The notes: generated from the letters alone by a model not told the origin. Positions 43,918 through 52,898 are shown, numbered from the stretch's first letter. The stretch is 64,000 bases of DNA from Ruegeria atlantica (GCF_013033965.1 NZ_WQFE01000008.1:1-64000); one strand, 5' to 3'. Translations and numbers: made by a program.

Positions 43918-44711
43918 AGTTCAATGTCCCGCGCCGGCCCTGGATCCAGCCTATGGATATGCGGTGCCGCGCCTACAGGAAATACCGCACGCACAAGTGG
44001 ATCATGACCGGGCACGATAAGCCTAGGATGCGACGCCAACCTCTCGAGTGTCTCGAAACCATCCATCATGTCCTGCAAATCGACGACGATGGGAAAGGCT
44101 TTGCGCGCCATGAAATTCTCGTAGTAATGCGAGGCGTCAGAGGCGAGAACCATCCACCCGACTGCCGTTCTTACGCGAACGCATTGCAACCCGCGCGAAT
44201 GCCCGCCGATACAGTGCACGGTCACCCCATCTGCAATCTCGGCCTCTCCATCGTAGAACACGACCTTGCCTGAATAGAGACGCTTTACGACCTCGCAGAC
44301 ATGGCCCGCCGTGAAAGGCGCGCGCAGGTGATCGTGGCACATGCAGGGGCCGGTGGCGAAGGCCATCTCCGCCGATTGCATATGCAACTTCGCGTTAGGG
44401 AACATATGCAGCCCCCCCGCGTGGTCATAATGAAGATGGGTCACGATGATGTCTGTCGCCGCTTCCGGCGCAATGTCCAAGGGGCGCAAAGCCTCGCGTG
44501 GGTCCATCGCGATGGGACGACCGCGGGCAGCGGCCTCATCGGAGTCGTAGCCAGTATCGACCAGAATGACTTCGTTACCGCGCTTCAATACCCAAACGAA
44601 ATAGTCCATCGCGTGAGGTGCGTCGTGATTGTCATCCAAGATGAAGCTGTCGCGTCGAGTGCGGGCATTGCGATCCGCGTACTTGACGGCGTGAATTTCC
44701 CAATCGTTCAT
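43914..44711 (-). CDS. Metallo-beta-lactamase-fold hydrolase (AHL-lactonase-like)
   Basis: A 265-residue MBL-fold enzyme with the zinc motif THLHYDHAGG near residue 90, a further His in CIGGHSRGLQCV, an Asp in LASDASHYY, and a C-terminal His in IVPGHDPLV. The layout matches N-acyl-homoserine-lactonase-type enzymes. Within an acid-sugar operon it more plausibly opens a sugar lactone (tetronolactone) to the acid that OtnK/OtnC use; this is inference. Quorum quenching remains possible. Coupled on both sides through ATGA overlaps. Confidence 0.82.
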   Translation of the reverse strand: MNDWEIHAVKYADRNARTRRDSFILDDNHDAPHAMDYFVWVLKRGNEVILVDTGYDSDEAAARGRPIAMDPREALRPLDIAPEAATDIIVTHLHYDHAGGLHMFPNAKLHMQSAEMAFATGPCMCHDHLRAPFTAGHVCEVVKRLYSGKVVFYDGEAEIADGVTVHCIGGHSRGLQCVRVRTAVGWMVLASDASHYYENFMARKAFPIVVDLQDMMDGFETLERLASHPRLIVPGHDPLVRAVFPVGAAPHIHRLDPGPARDIEL

Positions 44712-44995
44712 CGGATGATCTCGGAATACTGGTGAACCGTCTTGGTGGCGATCATATCAGCCACAGCCGTATCGAAGGACTGAAAATGCGCACTTTCTAG
44801 GTGGGCGGAGAACGCCGCGCTGTCATCATAAACCTCATAGAGAAAAACTGTCTCGGGATCGTCGCCGAGGCATACGTCAAACTGCTGGCATCCGGGTTCT
44901 TCACGCAAAGAGGTTGAAGCGTTTTCTACCATCAGCGGCATGAAAGCTTCTCTCGTACCGGGCTTGAGAGTGAAGGTGACGGTAACCACAAACAT
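44708..44995 (-). CDS. ABM-domain protein (putative quinol monooxygenase)
   Basis: A 95-residue ferredoxin-like fold protein of the antibiotic-biosynthesis-monooxygenase family (YgiN-like). It has TFTLKPGTREAFMPLMVENA, EEPGCQQFDVCL and VFLYEVYDDSAAFSAHLES, the typical pattern, and DddP- or cofactor-binding residues are absent. Members are small dimers that oxidise quinols or degrade haem, but many have no known reaction. Its start shares one base with the tctA stop and its end overlaps the MBL gene. Confidence 0.82.
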   Translation of the reverse strand: MFVVTVTFTLKPGTREAFMPLMVENASTSLREEPGCQQFDVCLGDDPETVFLYEVYDDSAAFSAHLESAHFQSFDTAVADMIATKTVHQYSEIIR

Positions 44996-46506
44996 CAGAC
45001 GGAAAGTCCTTTCAGACGTGAGAAAGCGCGCTTTGCCACGGGCAGTTGGCTGAGGATCAGTCCAACGTTGAGCACAAGCAGAATGGCCGCACCGGGTCGC
45101 GAAAAGAAGACCGAAAGATCCCCGTCCGACAAGAACAGCGATCGGCGGAAGGTTTCATCAAACAGGCTGCCCAGAATAACGCCTATCACCAACGGCGCGA
45201 TTGGGTATTTCATCAAGTTCATAAAATAGGCAACGGCGCCTACTCCGAGCATCAGGTAGAGATCATTGATGCCACCACCAACACTGAAAGACCCAATTGT
45301 TGTCAGAACCATAACAACGGGCAAGAAGATGGTCTGCGGGATGGCGAGTATTTTGATAAAGACCCGAGCGGTGAAAAGCCCCATCAAGAACATTGTCAGG
45401 GAGGCCAGCACCAAGATTGCGACAACGCGCAGAATGATCTCGGGATCAATCGTCGGACCCGGGATCACGTTGTTGATCTTGAAGGCCCCCATCAAAGCGG
45501 CGGCGGGTGGTGAACCGGGGATACCCAACACCAAAAGCGGGATCAGCGCGCCGCCAATACAGGCATTGTTTGCGGTCTCAGAGCACAGCAGACCTTCCAA
45601 GGAGCCTTTTCCGTATTTGTCGCCCTCGGCGGACACGGTCTTGCCAACACCGTAGCTGACCCAACCGGCGACATCTTCGCCCACGCCGGGAAGCGCTCCT
45701 ACCCCGGTCCCGATCACTCCTGATCGGCCAATGGTCGGCAAGTAACGTCGAATAGAGCGAAGGTTTGGAAGAATGCGGCCTTTCAGGGCCAGAACTTTCC
45801 CGGCCTCAACGTGCGTCAAACCATCAATGATTTGGGGGATCGCAAAGGCCCCCATCAAAACTGGCACAACCTGAAATCCGCTCATCAGGTAAGACCAGCC
45901 GAAGGTATAGCGCGGTTCAGACAACAGAGGGTCAAGCCCCACCATGGACATCGCAAGCCCGATCAGACCGGCGATCCATCCCTTAATCACCAGGTCTTCG
46001 CTCATCAAAGTGCCAGAAAGCAGAATGCCGAACAGGGCCAGCAATGCTTTCTCCGGGCTTGCGATGTTCTTTGAAACCAAAAGCAACACCCAGACGAAAA
46101 TCAAAAGCGTGATGGTCCCGATAACTGTGCCAATGAAACTGGCCGTCGTGGTCAGCCCAAGTGCTTCGCCCCCTCGACCCGCTTTGGCCAGTGGGTAGCC
46201 ATCCATAGCAGTCGCCGCGCTGGCTGCCGTGCCCGGAATGTTCAGCAGAATAGACGGGTAAGAACCGCCGTAAATCGCGCCAACATAGGCCCCGAGCAAT
46301 GCGATGAGCGAATAGTCCAACGGGATCTTGTTGCCGAAGAAACCCGTCAGGATCGTCACTGCCAGGGTTGCGGTCAGGCCGGGCAATGCGCCGAATGTGA
46401 TGCCCAGGAATACGGATGCGATCAGATACAGATAGGTCAGCGGGTCCACCGCCAGACCCACGAATGCAGTCCCAAATCCAGCCAGTTGCGAAAGAATAAA
46501 GTCCAT
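44995..46506 (-). CDS. TctA-family large membrane subunit of a second TTT transporter
   Basis: A 503-residue permease with the same two family motifs: GALPGLTATLAVTILTGF near residue 40 and TGVGALPGVGEDVAGWVSYG near residue 265. About a dozen membrane helices. It is the core of the second tripartite transporter, followed directly by the tetronate enzymes. The likely cargo is therefore a four-carbon sugar acid or its lactone. It starts 4 bases after the tctB stop. Confidence 0.93.
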   Translation of the reverse strand: MDFILSQLAGFGTAFVGLAVDPLTYLYLIASVFLGITFGALPGLTATLAVTILTGFFGNKIPLDYSLIALLGAYVGAIYGGSYPSILLNIPGTAASAATAMDGYPLAKAGRGGEALGLTTTASFIGTVIGTITLLIFVWVLLLVSKNIASPEKALLALFGILLSGTLMSEDLVIKGWIAGLIGLAMSMVGLDPLLSEPRYTFGWSYLMSGFQVVPVLMGAFAIPQIIDGLTHVEAGKVLALKGRILPNLRSIRRYLPTIGRSGVIGTGVGALPGVGEDVAGWVSYGVGKTVSAEGDKYGKGSLEGLLCSETANNACIGGALIPLLVLGIPGSPPAAALMGAFKINNVIPGPTIDPEIILRVVAILVLASLTMFLMGLFTARVFIKILAIPQTIFLPVVMVLTTIGSFSVGGGINDLYLMLGVGAVAYFMNLMKYPIAPLVIGVILGSLFDETFRRSLFLSDGDLSVFFSRPGAAILLVLNVGLILSQLPVAKRAFSRLKGLSV

Positions 46507-46510
46507 CCGG

Positions 46511-47260
46511 TCAGTCTTTCCATAGCGGACGAAGCGTCACGTAGTAGTGGTATTCGATTTGCTTGAAGATCAGCCCGCCGCGCGCGGGCACGTTCTGCCG
46601 GAAAACAAAGGCCATCGCACAAACGAGGATGAGCGGGGCAAGTATTGCCACCAATGGAACGAACCGCAAAACGCGTTCAGAAGCCGCTTTGGTCAACACC
46701 ACTAGTGTTAACGCGACCCACAAGGCCAGTGTAAACCAATCATCACCGTGTGCATTCCAATCCGCCTGAGCAGGAAACACGGCGAACGCAAACAAACCGG
46801 CGACGACAACTGCGATACAAGCCACCAAAGCACGCCGCGCGTGACCGCCGTAGTAGCCGTAAGTCAAAGCTGTAATCAGCAAGCCAGAACACAGAATGAA
46901 GTCCACTCTTGGAACCAACCCAACGACATATGCAAGAAGGATCAGGCCTATTGTAGAAGCTCGATAGGCTTCCGACTTATCCCACCCGATGCCCAAAGCA
47001 CTGAACGCGTGTTGAGCTCCACCTGAGCGGATTGAAATAGCCAGCAAAACGAAGGACAGCACAAGCAATCCCCCGAAGATGAACAGCGGTACAATTGCAG
47101 CCGAGTTGTACCAATCCGATCCACTTACACCTGCGCGGTTTTCACCCCAAAGCGGGATGTCCGACGTCTTCCAAAGGAAAAAGGTGGAAATTGCTATCAG
47201 ACCAATCGATGCCCAGAAATCGCGCGCCCGCATGATCAGTGTATCGTCAGGTTTGTCCAT
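46511..47260 (-). CDS. TctB-family small membrane subunit, enlarged
   Basis: A 249-residue membrane protein in the tctB position with about six predicted helices. The usual TctB is near 150-175 residues, so this one has additional segments at the C-terminal side (FTLALWVALTLVVLTK, FVPLVAILAPLILVCAMAF). No motif is diagnostic. The assignment relies on its place between tctC and tctA and on the hydrophobic profile. The extra length may reflect a subgroup of TTT systems. Confidence 0.78.
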   Translation of the reverse strand: MDKPDDTLIMRARDFWASIGLIAISTFFLWKTSDIPLWGENRAGVSGSDWYNSAAIVPLFIFGGLLVLSFVLLAISIRSGGAQHAFSALGIGWDKSEAYRASTIGLILLAYVVGLVPRVDFILCSGLLITALTYGYYGGHARRALVACIAVVVAGLFAFAVFPAQADWNAHGDDWFTLALWVALTLVVLTKAASERVLRFVPLVAILAPLILVCAMAFVFRQNVPARGGLIFKQIEYHYYVTLRPLWKD

Positions 47261-47276
47261 TGCCTGCCTCTTGTCG

Positions 47277-47304
47277 GAAAGGGCGCGATCAGGCGCGCCC
47301 TTTC
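47277..47304 (-). terminator. Intercistronic stem-loop after tctC
   Basis: A perfect 11-bp stem, GAAAGGGCGCG and CGCGCCCTTTC with a 6-base loop, lies 13 bases beyond the tctC stop, in the gap before tctB. Such structures often stabilise the binding-protein mRNA and reduce expression of the membrane subunits. Confidence 0.65.
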
Positions 47305-47317
47305 AAAAGTGATCGGA

Positions 47318-48325
47318 TTATGGCTTCTCGATACCCAGCGACGCCGGATCGACGGTCGCTGCGCCCAGATCTTGCAAGGTATAGGCAAAGGTAGCTTCGA
47401 GGTTCGCAAACAGCTCTTGAGCCTCTTCGCCGTGTTGACCACCGACATCATAATTGTTTGCAGAGGCCCATTCAGCGACGGTATCGGACGCAATCGCTTG
47501 CTCGAAGGCATCACCAAGCGCGGCCTTTACGTCGTCCCCGGCTGAACTGTGAACTGCAAACCCGATGGCCTGCTTGAGCGGCAAATACTGATCGAGACCG
47601 TCATAGATGCCAAAGGCAGAAGGCACTGTTGCCCCTGCAATCTGCGCATCTTCAGGTGTCAACATCGCGAGGGGTTTAAGTTGGCCGCCTTCGATCAACG
47701 GGGCCTGTTCAGCCAGCGATGTCACAACCAGCGCAACCTCGCCCGCTATTGCCGCTTCCTGCCCCGGGGCTGAGCCTTTGTAGGGAACAAACTTGAATTC
47801 TGCACCGGACCCTTTTTCGATGGCCAGAAGGTTCAAGTGGTGGATCGAACCCGCGCCGGACGCGGCAGCAGGAATTGTGCCAGGGGCGGCTTTGGCAGCA
47901 TCAACCAATTCTTCCAGAGTATTGTAAGGGCTGTCCGCCGGAACCGAGATCAGATCAGGTGAACCACCGACAATAAACGGATACCAAAAGTCAAATTTCT
48001 TGTCCCAACCGCCCTGCACAGCAGCGGTGACGTTCGACTCAGACAGACCAACCAGCGTATAGCCATCGTCTGGTTGGTTCATGACATAGACCATGCCGTT
48101 GGAGCCTGCGACCCCACCGGTTTGGTTGATCACATTGATCGAAACCGGAAGGTGTTTTTCCATTTCGGCCATGATCATTCGGTTGATCGTATCCGTGCCG
48201 CCACCGGCCCCCCAGACCACAGCTGTGGTGATATCACGGTAAGGGTAATCCTGCGCGGTAGCAGCCCCTGAAATCCCGGTTGCAATCACGGCTGCGGCCG
48301 CCAACTGCCCTAACTTCAGTTTCAT
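47318..48325 (-). CDS. TctC-family periplasmic solute-binding protein
   Basis: A 335-residue exported binding protein with a signal peptide (MKLKLGQLAAAAVIATGIS) ending near ATAQDYP. Family hallmarks are ITTAVVWGAGGGTDTINRM and INVINQTGGVAGSNGM. The ATG at 48325 is preceded by GGGAGG at good spacing; a TTG two codons earlier is unlikely. First gene of the minus-strand tetronate set. Its promoter lies in the 135-base divergent region shared with the dehydrogenase gene. Confidence 0.92.
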   Translation of the reverse strand: MKLKLGQLAAAAVIATGISGAATAQDYPYRDITTAVVWGAGGGTDTINRMIMAEMEKHLPVSINVINQTGGVAGSNGMVYVMNQPDDGYTLVGLSESNVTAAVQGGWDKKFDFWYPFIVGGSPDLISVPADSPYNTLEELVDAAKAAPGTIPAAASGAGSIHHLNLLAIEKGSGAEFKFVPYKGSAPGQEAAIAGEVALVVTSLAEQAPLIEGGQLKPLAMLTPEDAQIAGATVPSAFGIYDGLDQYLPLKQAIGFAVHSSAGDDVKAALGDAFEQAIASDTVAEWASANNYDVGGQHGEEAQELFANLEATFAYTLQDLGAATVDPASLGIEKP

Positions 48326-48368
48326 TTCCAAGTCCTCCCAAACATCTTTGCGTTTATTATTGCATTTA

Positions 48369-48384
48369 TTTGCGTATACATTAA
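48369..48384. promoter_or_regulatory. Candidate GntR operator in divergent promoter
   Basis: In the 135 bases between tctC and the dehydrogenase gene there is an AT-rich part with TTTGCGTATACATTAA centred on the self-complementary GTATAC. FCD-type GntR regulators often bind sites with a GTATAC or GT-N-AC core. The gene for such a regulator ends the plus-strand set, so this is a reasonable site. Only the core is symmetrical. Confidence 0.4.
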
Positions 48385-48460
48385 AGAATGCACTGTCAAC
48401 GGACTGTAGTGAAAGCTGCTATCGCGCTATGAATGCGGAACGGGAAGGAAGCGGGCTAAG

Positions 48461-49549
48461 ATGAAGAAAAGATATGATGTGGCAGTGTTCCACGGGGACG
48501 GAATCGGCCCTGAAATTATGGCCCCTACGCTTGAAATCCTGCGTCAGCTCTCGCGCGGCAGTCCTTCCTACGAATTGGTGTTTACAGACGCTCCGGCAGG
48601 CGCAGGCCACTACGCCAAAACTGGAGAATCGTTTCCGGCTGGATCACTCGAAACTGCCCGCAATGCAGACGCGATTCTGCTGTCTGCAATGGGCTTGCCG
48701 GATGTTCGATACCCGGACGGAACCGAGATTTCACCGCAGATTGATCTGCGAAAGCAACTGGGACTTTTCGCTGGTGTACGGCCAGTAAAGGTAAGCAGCG
48801 AACAAATGACCCCCTTGGCTCTGCCTCCCGAAAAAGAGATCGACTTTGTCTTAATACGCGAAAGCACAGAAGGGCTGTTTTTCACCCAAGGTGCTGGTGA
48901 AGTCACCGAACACGAAGCACGTGAAACTCTGCTGATCACTCGTGAGGTTTCCGAAAAACTGTTCCGTTTCGCGTTTGAACTCGCCCAGAACCGCAAAAAA
49001 ACCGGGCGCGGTCGGGGTCGAGTTACTTGTGTCGACAAAGCCAACGTATTCCGCGCCTTTGCGTTCTTCAGATCGATGTTTGATGCAGAAGCCGCCCACC
49101 ATCCCGAATTGCAGGCAGACCATGCTTATGTTGATGCTACCGCTCTGTGGATGGTTCAAAAGCCTTGGGAATTTGATGTTTTGGTCACTGAGAACATGTT
49201 CGGAGACATCCTCTCCGACCTTGGCGCAGGTCTTATGGGCGGTCTTGGACTGGCTCCGTCAGCGGATATCGGGTTGAATCACGCTGTATTCCAACCCTGC
49301 CATGGTTCCGCTCCGGACATTGCCGGACAGGGTATTGCCAACCCTTTTGCGATGATACTGTCCGCAGCAATGATGCTTGAATGGTTGGGTTTGACCCATG
49401 ACCACCCAGGCCTGTCCAACGACGGCGAACGGTTGCGTGAAGCGGTGGAAAAAGTGACTGCGAACGGACAGAACCTGACGCGTGACCTAGGTGGCACCGC
49501 AGGAACGCAAGACGCAGCCTCATCGGTATTGGAAGCATTTCGGGTATGA
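48461..49549 (+). CDS. Isocitrate/isopropylmalate/tartrate-dehydrogenase-family enzyme
   Basis: A 362-residue beta-decarboxylating or plain NAD-dependent dehydrogenase. It shows [18 protein letters not shown] at the start, [18 protein letters not shown] near residue 128, [11 protein letters not shown] with the catalytic lysine, and the metal-binding [19 protein letters not shown]. Tartrate and D-malate dehydrogenases belong here. In this locus it may oxidise a tetronate or tartrate-like acid to the 3-oxo form that OtnK phosphorylates. It starts after AAGGAAGCGGG and overlaps the next gene by 4 bases. Confidence 0.85.
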   Translation: MKKRYDVAVFHGDGIGPEIMAPTLEILRQLSRGSPSYELVFTDAPAGAGHYAKTGESFPAGSLETARNADAILLSAMGLPDVRYPDGTEISPQIDLRKQLGLFAGVRPVKVSSEQMTPLALPPEKEIDFVLIRESTEGLFFTQGAGEVTEHEARETLLITREVSEKLFRFAFELAQNRKKTGRGRGRVTCVDKANVFRAFAFFRSMFDAEAAHHPELQADHAYVDATALWMVQKPWEFDVLVTENMFGDILSDLGAGLMGGLGLAPSADIGLNHAVFQPCHGSAPDIAGQGIANPFAMILSAAMMLEWLGLTHDHPGLSNDGERLREAVEKVTANGQNLTRDLGGTAGTQDAASSVLEAFRV

Positions 49550-50577
49550 ATACTTGCCAAACCATCAGAGTCGCGTGTGTCGGTGCGGGATACTTCAGCA
49601 GGTTCCACTACGAAAGCTGGTCCCGAATGCCCGGAGCTATTCCGATTGCATCCTGCAACCGTGATATCAACAAGGCTAAAGAAACAGGACTGGCCGCTTA
49701 CAATGATCTGTCAAAAATGCTGGAGGCGGAAAAACCAGATCTCGTGGACATCATCCTTCCACCTGTGGCGCAGGCCGATACCATCCGAACGGCACTGTGC
49801 TCTGGAATAAAATGGTTGATCTGCCAAAAGCCATTTTGTTTGTCTTTGGATGAAGCTGAGAAGATTGTTTCAGAGGCTGAAGCGGTTGGGGCAACTATTG
49901 TCGTGCATGAGAATTTTCGCTTTCAGCCCTGGTATCGTGCGATCAAGGTGGCGATGGCAGAGGGTCGAATTGGTACACCACTACAAGCTACTTTTCGGCT
50001 TCGGCCCGGCGACGGAAAGGGACCACAAGCCTACCTTGACCGGCAGCCGTATTTTCAGGACATGCCGCGTTTCCTGGTTCATGAAACTGCGGTGCACTGG
50101 GTAGACACATTCCGTTTTTTGTTCGATGCGCCCAGCGCCGTTTATGCAGACTTGCGCCAAGTTAACCCTGTTATCTCGGGCGAGGATGCAGGTTTCATTC
50201 TGTTTGATCACCCCAACGGCTTGAAAGCTCTTTTCGACGGCAACAGGTGCCTCGACCACAGTGCCGAAAACCTGCGTCAAACCATGGGTGAGGCTCTCAT
50301 CGAAGGAACCGAAGGATCACTGGTTCTTAACGGCGACGGTTCAGTTGACCTCCGCGCTTTTGGAAAACAGGACCGACAGAATATTCTCCCTCCGAGCGAT
50401 CATGATGCGTTTGGAGGAGACTGCGTACACGCCTTGCAAAGTCACGTCGTTTCAGGCCTTGTAAAGGGCACGCCGCTGGAAAACACGGCTCGAGACTATT
50501 TGGACGTGATCCGCATTGAAGAGAACATCTATCTCTCGGCTGCGGAGGGACGAAAGATCAACCTGGAGACGCCGTGA
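49546..50577 (+). CDS. Gfo/Idh/MocA-family oxidoreductase
   Basis: A 343-residue NAD(P)-dependent dehydrogenase with an N-terminal Rossmann fold (RVACVGAGYFSRFHYESW) and the family motif around the EKP position, here ICQKPFCLSLDEAEKI near residue 90. The C-terminal domain has VHETAVHWVDTFRFLF with the likely catalytic histidine. Members oxidise hydroxyls in sugars, inositols and sugar acids. It overlaps both neighbours by 4 bases (ATGA and GTGA), so it is strictly co-translated with the dehydrogenase and the GntR regulator. Confidence 0.87.
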   Translation: MNTCQTIRVACVGAGYFSRFHYESWSRMPGAIPIASCNRDINKAKETGLAAYNDLSKMLEAEKPDLVDIILPPVAQADTIRTALCSGIKWLICQKPFCLSLDEAEKIVSEAEAVGATIVVHENFRFQPWYRAIKVAMAEGRIGTPLQATFRLRPGDGKGPQAYLDRQPYFQDMPRFLVHETAVHWVDTFRFLFDAPSAVYADLRQVNPVISGEDAGFILFDHPNGLKALFDGNRCLDHSAENLRQTMGEALIEGTEGSLVLNGDGSVDLRAFGKQDRQNILPPSDHDAFGGDCVHALQSHVVSGLVKGTPLENTARDYLDVIRIEENIYLSAAEGRKINLETP

Positions 50578-51251
50578 AGGATCAGGACGCAAAAACTCTT
50601 TCCAATACGCAACGCGCTGTTAGGGATTTGCGACAGATGATCCTGTCCGGCGAACTTGCGGCCGGAACTGACCATCTGGAATCGGAACTCGCCGAGACAC
50701 TTGGAATGTCCCGCACCCCGATACGGGAAGCTGCGTTGATGTTGGAAAGTAAAGGGTTGCTGGAAATGCGGCCCCGCAAGGGTGTTCGGATACTGCCTGT
50801 TTCTTCAGACGATATGCGTGAGATTTACGACATACTGACGGAACTCGAGAGTCTCGCAGCACAGCGCGCTGCCGAAGCGAGTTATTCAGAAGATGAACTG
50901 GCGGTGCTTGCTGGATCAATTGCCAAGATGGACCAAGCCATCGAAGCCGAAGACCTTGAAGCCTGGGCCGAGGCCGACGAGTTGTTTCATCAGGAGCTCG
51001 TTCGGTTGGGCGGCAACAAACGAGTCGAAGCGATTGTTGCCATGATGAGCGACCAAGTGAGTCGCGCGCGCGCAACGACGTTGTTCATCAGGCCCCTGCC
51101 CGTCAAATCCAACGAAGATCACCGAGTTGTCTTCCAAGCGATTAGCGAAGGTCAACCAGATATCGCGCGCGAACGCCATCGAGAACACAGACTCCAAGCC
51201 ATGGCTATGCTTTGCGGGATACTAGAGAAGCATCGGCTTAACAGTCTCTGA
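50574..51251 (+). CDS. GntR-family regulator (FCD type)
   Basis: A 225-residue regulator with an N-terminal winged helix (LRQMILSGELAAGTDHLESE, then LGMSRTPIREAALMLESKG) and a C-terminal all-helical FCD ligand domain (DEVLFHQ-type segment ADELFHQELVRLGGN and a later histidine in EDHRVVFQAI). Starts with GTG in the GTGA overlap with the oxidoreductase stop. It is expected to sense a pathway acid and repress the divergent tctC and dehydrogenase promoters. Confidence 0.9.
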   Translation: MKDQDAKTLSNTQRAVRDLRQMILSGELAAGTDHLESELAETLGMSRTPIREAALMLESKGLLEMRPRKGVRILPVSSDDMREIYDILTELESLAAQRAAEASYSEDELAVLAGSIAKMDQAIEAEDLEAWAEADELFHQELVRLGGNKRVEAIVAMMSDQVSRARATTLFIRPLPVKSNEDHRVVFQAISEGQPDIARERHREHRLQAMAMLCGILEKHRLNSL

Positions 51252-51365
51252 TCTACTCGTGTCCGCCCTTTAGGCGTCTAAAGAAAAGCTTTTTGAACAG
51301 AGGCGAAGAAACAGACGAGACCGTCTGATGAATGGTGGGTGTTCGGAAGTGCTGCCGTATCTGCT

Positions 51366-51578
51366 GGATCGATTCACTGTGATGTTTGGCTCGGAGAGGC
51401 CGCCAGACTCCTGACCCGGAACATGATCTGCGTGTCTCCAGCTACAGGTTGGTGGAAAGGTTCTAAAACACCGGGAAACAACAGTCAGTCTGCGCGCTAT
51501 GCACTGATCGTGTCTATCAAGTCCCCGGACGTTGATGTTGATCCGCACACACCCATCTCGACAATCATCAACCCAGAG
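51366..51578 (+). pseudogene. Remnant of a subtilase-associated C-terminal domain
   Basis: An open frame from 51339 contains GSIHCDVWLGEAARLLTRNM, ICVSPATGWWKGSK, ARYALIVSIKSPDVDVDPHT. This resembles the C-terminal region of large S8-type bacterial peptidases, where a GWW motif and a RYSLIVSI stretch with DVDIYTP follow each other. The peptidase domain itself is absent, no ribosome site precedes the frame, and the sequence after 51578 is Thr/Glu-rich and unrelated. I read it as a decayed fragment. The rest of 51252-51866 has no gene, but includes a motif-family copy ATGGCCGCTTTG at 51685. Confidence 0.5.
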
Positions 51579-51758
51579 ACTGATACAGTCACAAAGACCG
51601 AAGTTGAATCATTTGTCGAAACCGAGACTGAGCCGCCCCGACAAGAGAATTACCTTCCTTTTCAACTCTCCATTACCGAAATGAATGGCCGCTTTGAAAG
51701 TCGCGTCCGGGGATTCATGCGATTGCAGCGCATGACCGGTTTCCGTCCAATCTATCAA

Positions 51759-51790
51759 AGTTGGCTCCACCGTTTTTGGTGGAGCCAACT
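51759..51790. terminator. Perfect 13-bp hairpin
   Basis: AGTTGGCTCCACC and GGTGGAGCCAACT flank the 6-base loop GTTTTT. It lies between the peptidase remnant and the convergent permease gene. On the minus strand it is followed by TTTGATAG, on the plus strand by AAAGC, so it could end the permease transcript weakly. Confidence 0.55.
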
Positions 51791-51866
51791 AAAGCTCAGA
51801 GGCTAATTGCCAACTGCCTTCCACAACACAGAACACATCAGATAATAACACCGGACGGATTTCGTA

Positions 51867-52898
51867 TCAGGCCATCTGGAACAGGATACCAGCGATGATG
51901 GCCCCGATGATCCCCAGCGCCAGGTAGGTCGCAAAGACCCGTGGTTTGACCAATGACCAAACGGCGGCCATTGCCGGGATCGAACTGACGGCACCCGCAA
52001 CCATGAACGACATCGCAGCCCCCGCGCTCATCCCCTGATCCATCAGACCTGCCAGCAGCGGCGGCGCGACATAGGAGTTCAGATAGGCAGGCATGCCGAC
52101 AAGCGCTGCTATGACAATCGGAACGACACCTTCGCCGCCAACGAGGCGGGCGATGAGATCGGCGGGTACATAGCTGACCAGAAGTGCCTCGAGCACATAG
52201 GCCAGAGCCAGCCATTTCAGCAGGAACAGGCCGTTGTGAACGAACTCGGACCGGAAACGCTGACGGCGCTCGGGAATATTCCAGAACTTCCAGACCGGTT
52301 TGTCATCCTGCTTGGCACCACACCCACAGCATCCAGCCGGTTTATATTCGCGCAGTGGCTGGGCAAAGGCACCGCTCCGCATCAGGACGCGGACGGTAAG
52401 GCCGCCAAACAGACCCAATGCGACGGCGGCAATGGCCTTGCCGATTGCAAATGGCCAACCCAATGCACTTGCAGTGATCAACAAGGTGGGCGGGTCGATC
52501 AGGGGCGAGCTGAGCCAGAACGCCATGACCGCCGACAGAGGCGCACCAAGTGCGAGCAATCCGGCGATGAACGGGATGACCTCGCAGGAACAGAACGGTG
52601 CGAGCCCGCCGAAGACCGCTGCCAGAAAGATCATCCGCGTCTCACGCCCCTCGAACGCGCGTGCGACCATCACCTCGGCACCGGTCGCCTTAAGGTAAGA
52701 TAGCAGCAAGACAGCAAACAGAATGTACTGGCCGGTGTGGGCAAGAGCTTTCCCTGCAAAAGTAACGATCTCACTCCAGTTGCCGGGGTCAAGGATGGCG
52801 ACAAGCGCCAGGATGAGCACGATCACCGCCCAAGGGGTTTTAATCAGGTCAACGGCAACCTTGGCCGGTATCTTTGGGTTTTGTGTCAGTTCAGCCAT
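51867..52898 (-). CDS. COG0701-family permease
   Basis: A 343-residue membrane permease of the COG0701 family (SO_0444/ArsP-like). It has about eight to ten helices, the motif LAPFCSCEVIPFIAGLLALG in the first half and MPAYLNSYVAPPLLAGLMD in the second, plus a cytoplasmic cysteine cluster CCGCG near residue 190. Family members export metalloids or organoarsenicals, or act with thiol reductases; some are only called permease. ATG 52898 overlaps the ArsR stop by 8 bases, so the two are coupled. A metal or metalloid efflux role is likely but not proven. Confidence 0.83.
   Translation of the reverse strand: MAELTQNPKIPAKVAVDLIKTPWAVIVLILALVAILDPGNWSEIVTFAGKALAHTGQYILFAVLLLSYLKATGAEVMVARAFEGRETRMIFLAAVFGGLAPFCSCEVIPFIAGLLALGAPLSAVMAFWLSSPLIDPPTLLITASALGWPFAIGKAIAAVALGLFGGLTVRVLMRSGAFAQPLREYKPAGCCGCGAKQDDKPVWKFWNIPERRQRFRSEFVHNGLFLLKWLALAYVLEALLVSYVPADLIARLVGGEGVVPIVIAALVGMPAYLNSYVAPPLLAGLMDQGMSAGAAMSFMVAGAVSSIPAMAAVWSLVKPRVFATYLALGIIGAIIAGILFQMA

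Noticed and set aside
43914..44711. Quorum-quenching AHL lactonase as the main role
   Set aside because: The fold fits, but overlap with OtnK and the transporter set makes sugar-lactone hydrolysis more plausible; kept only as an alternative.
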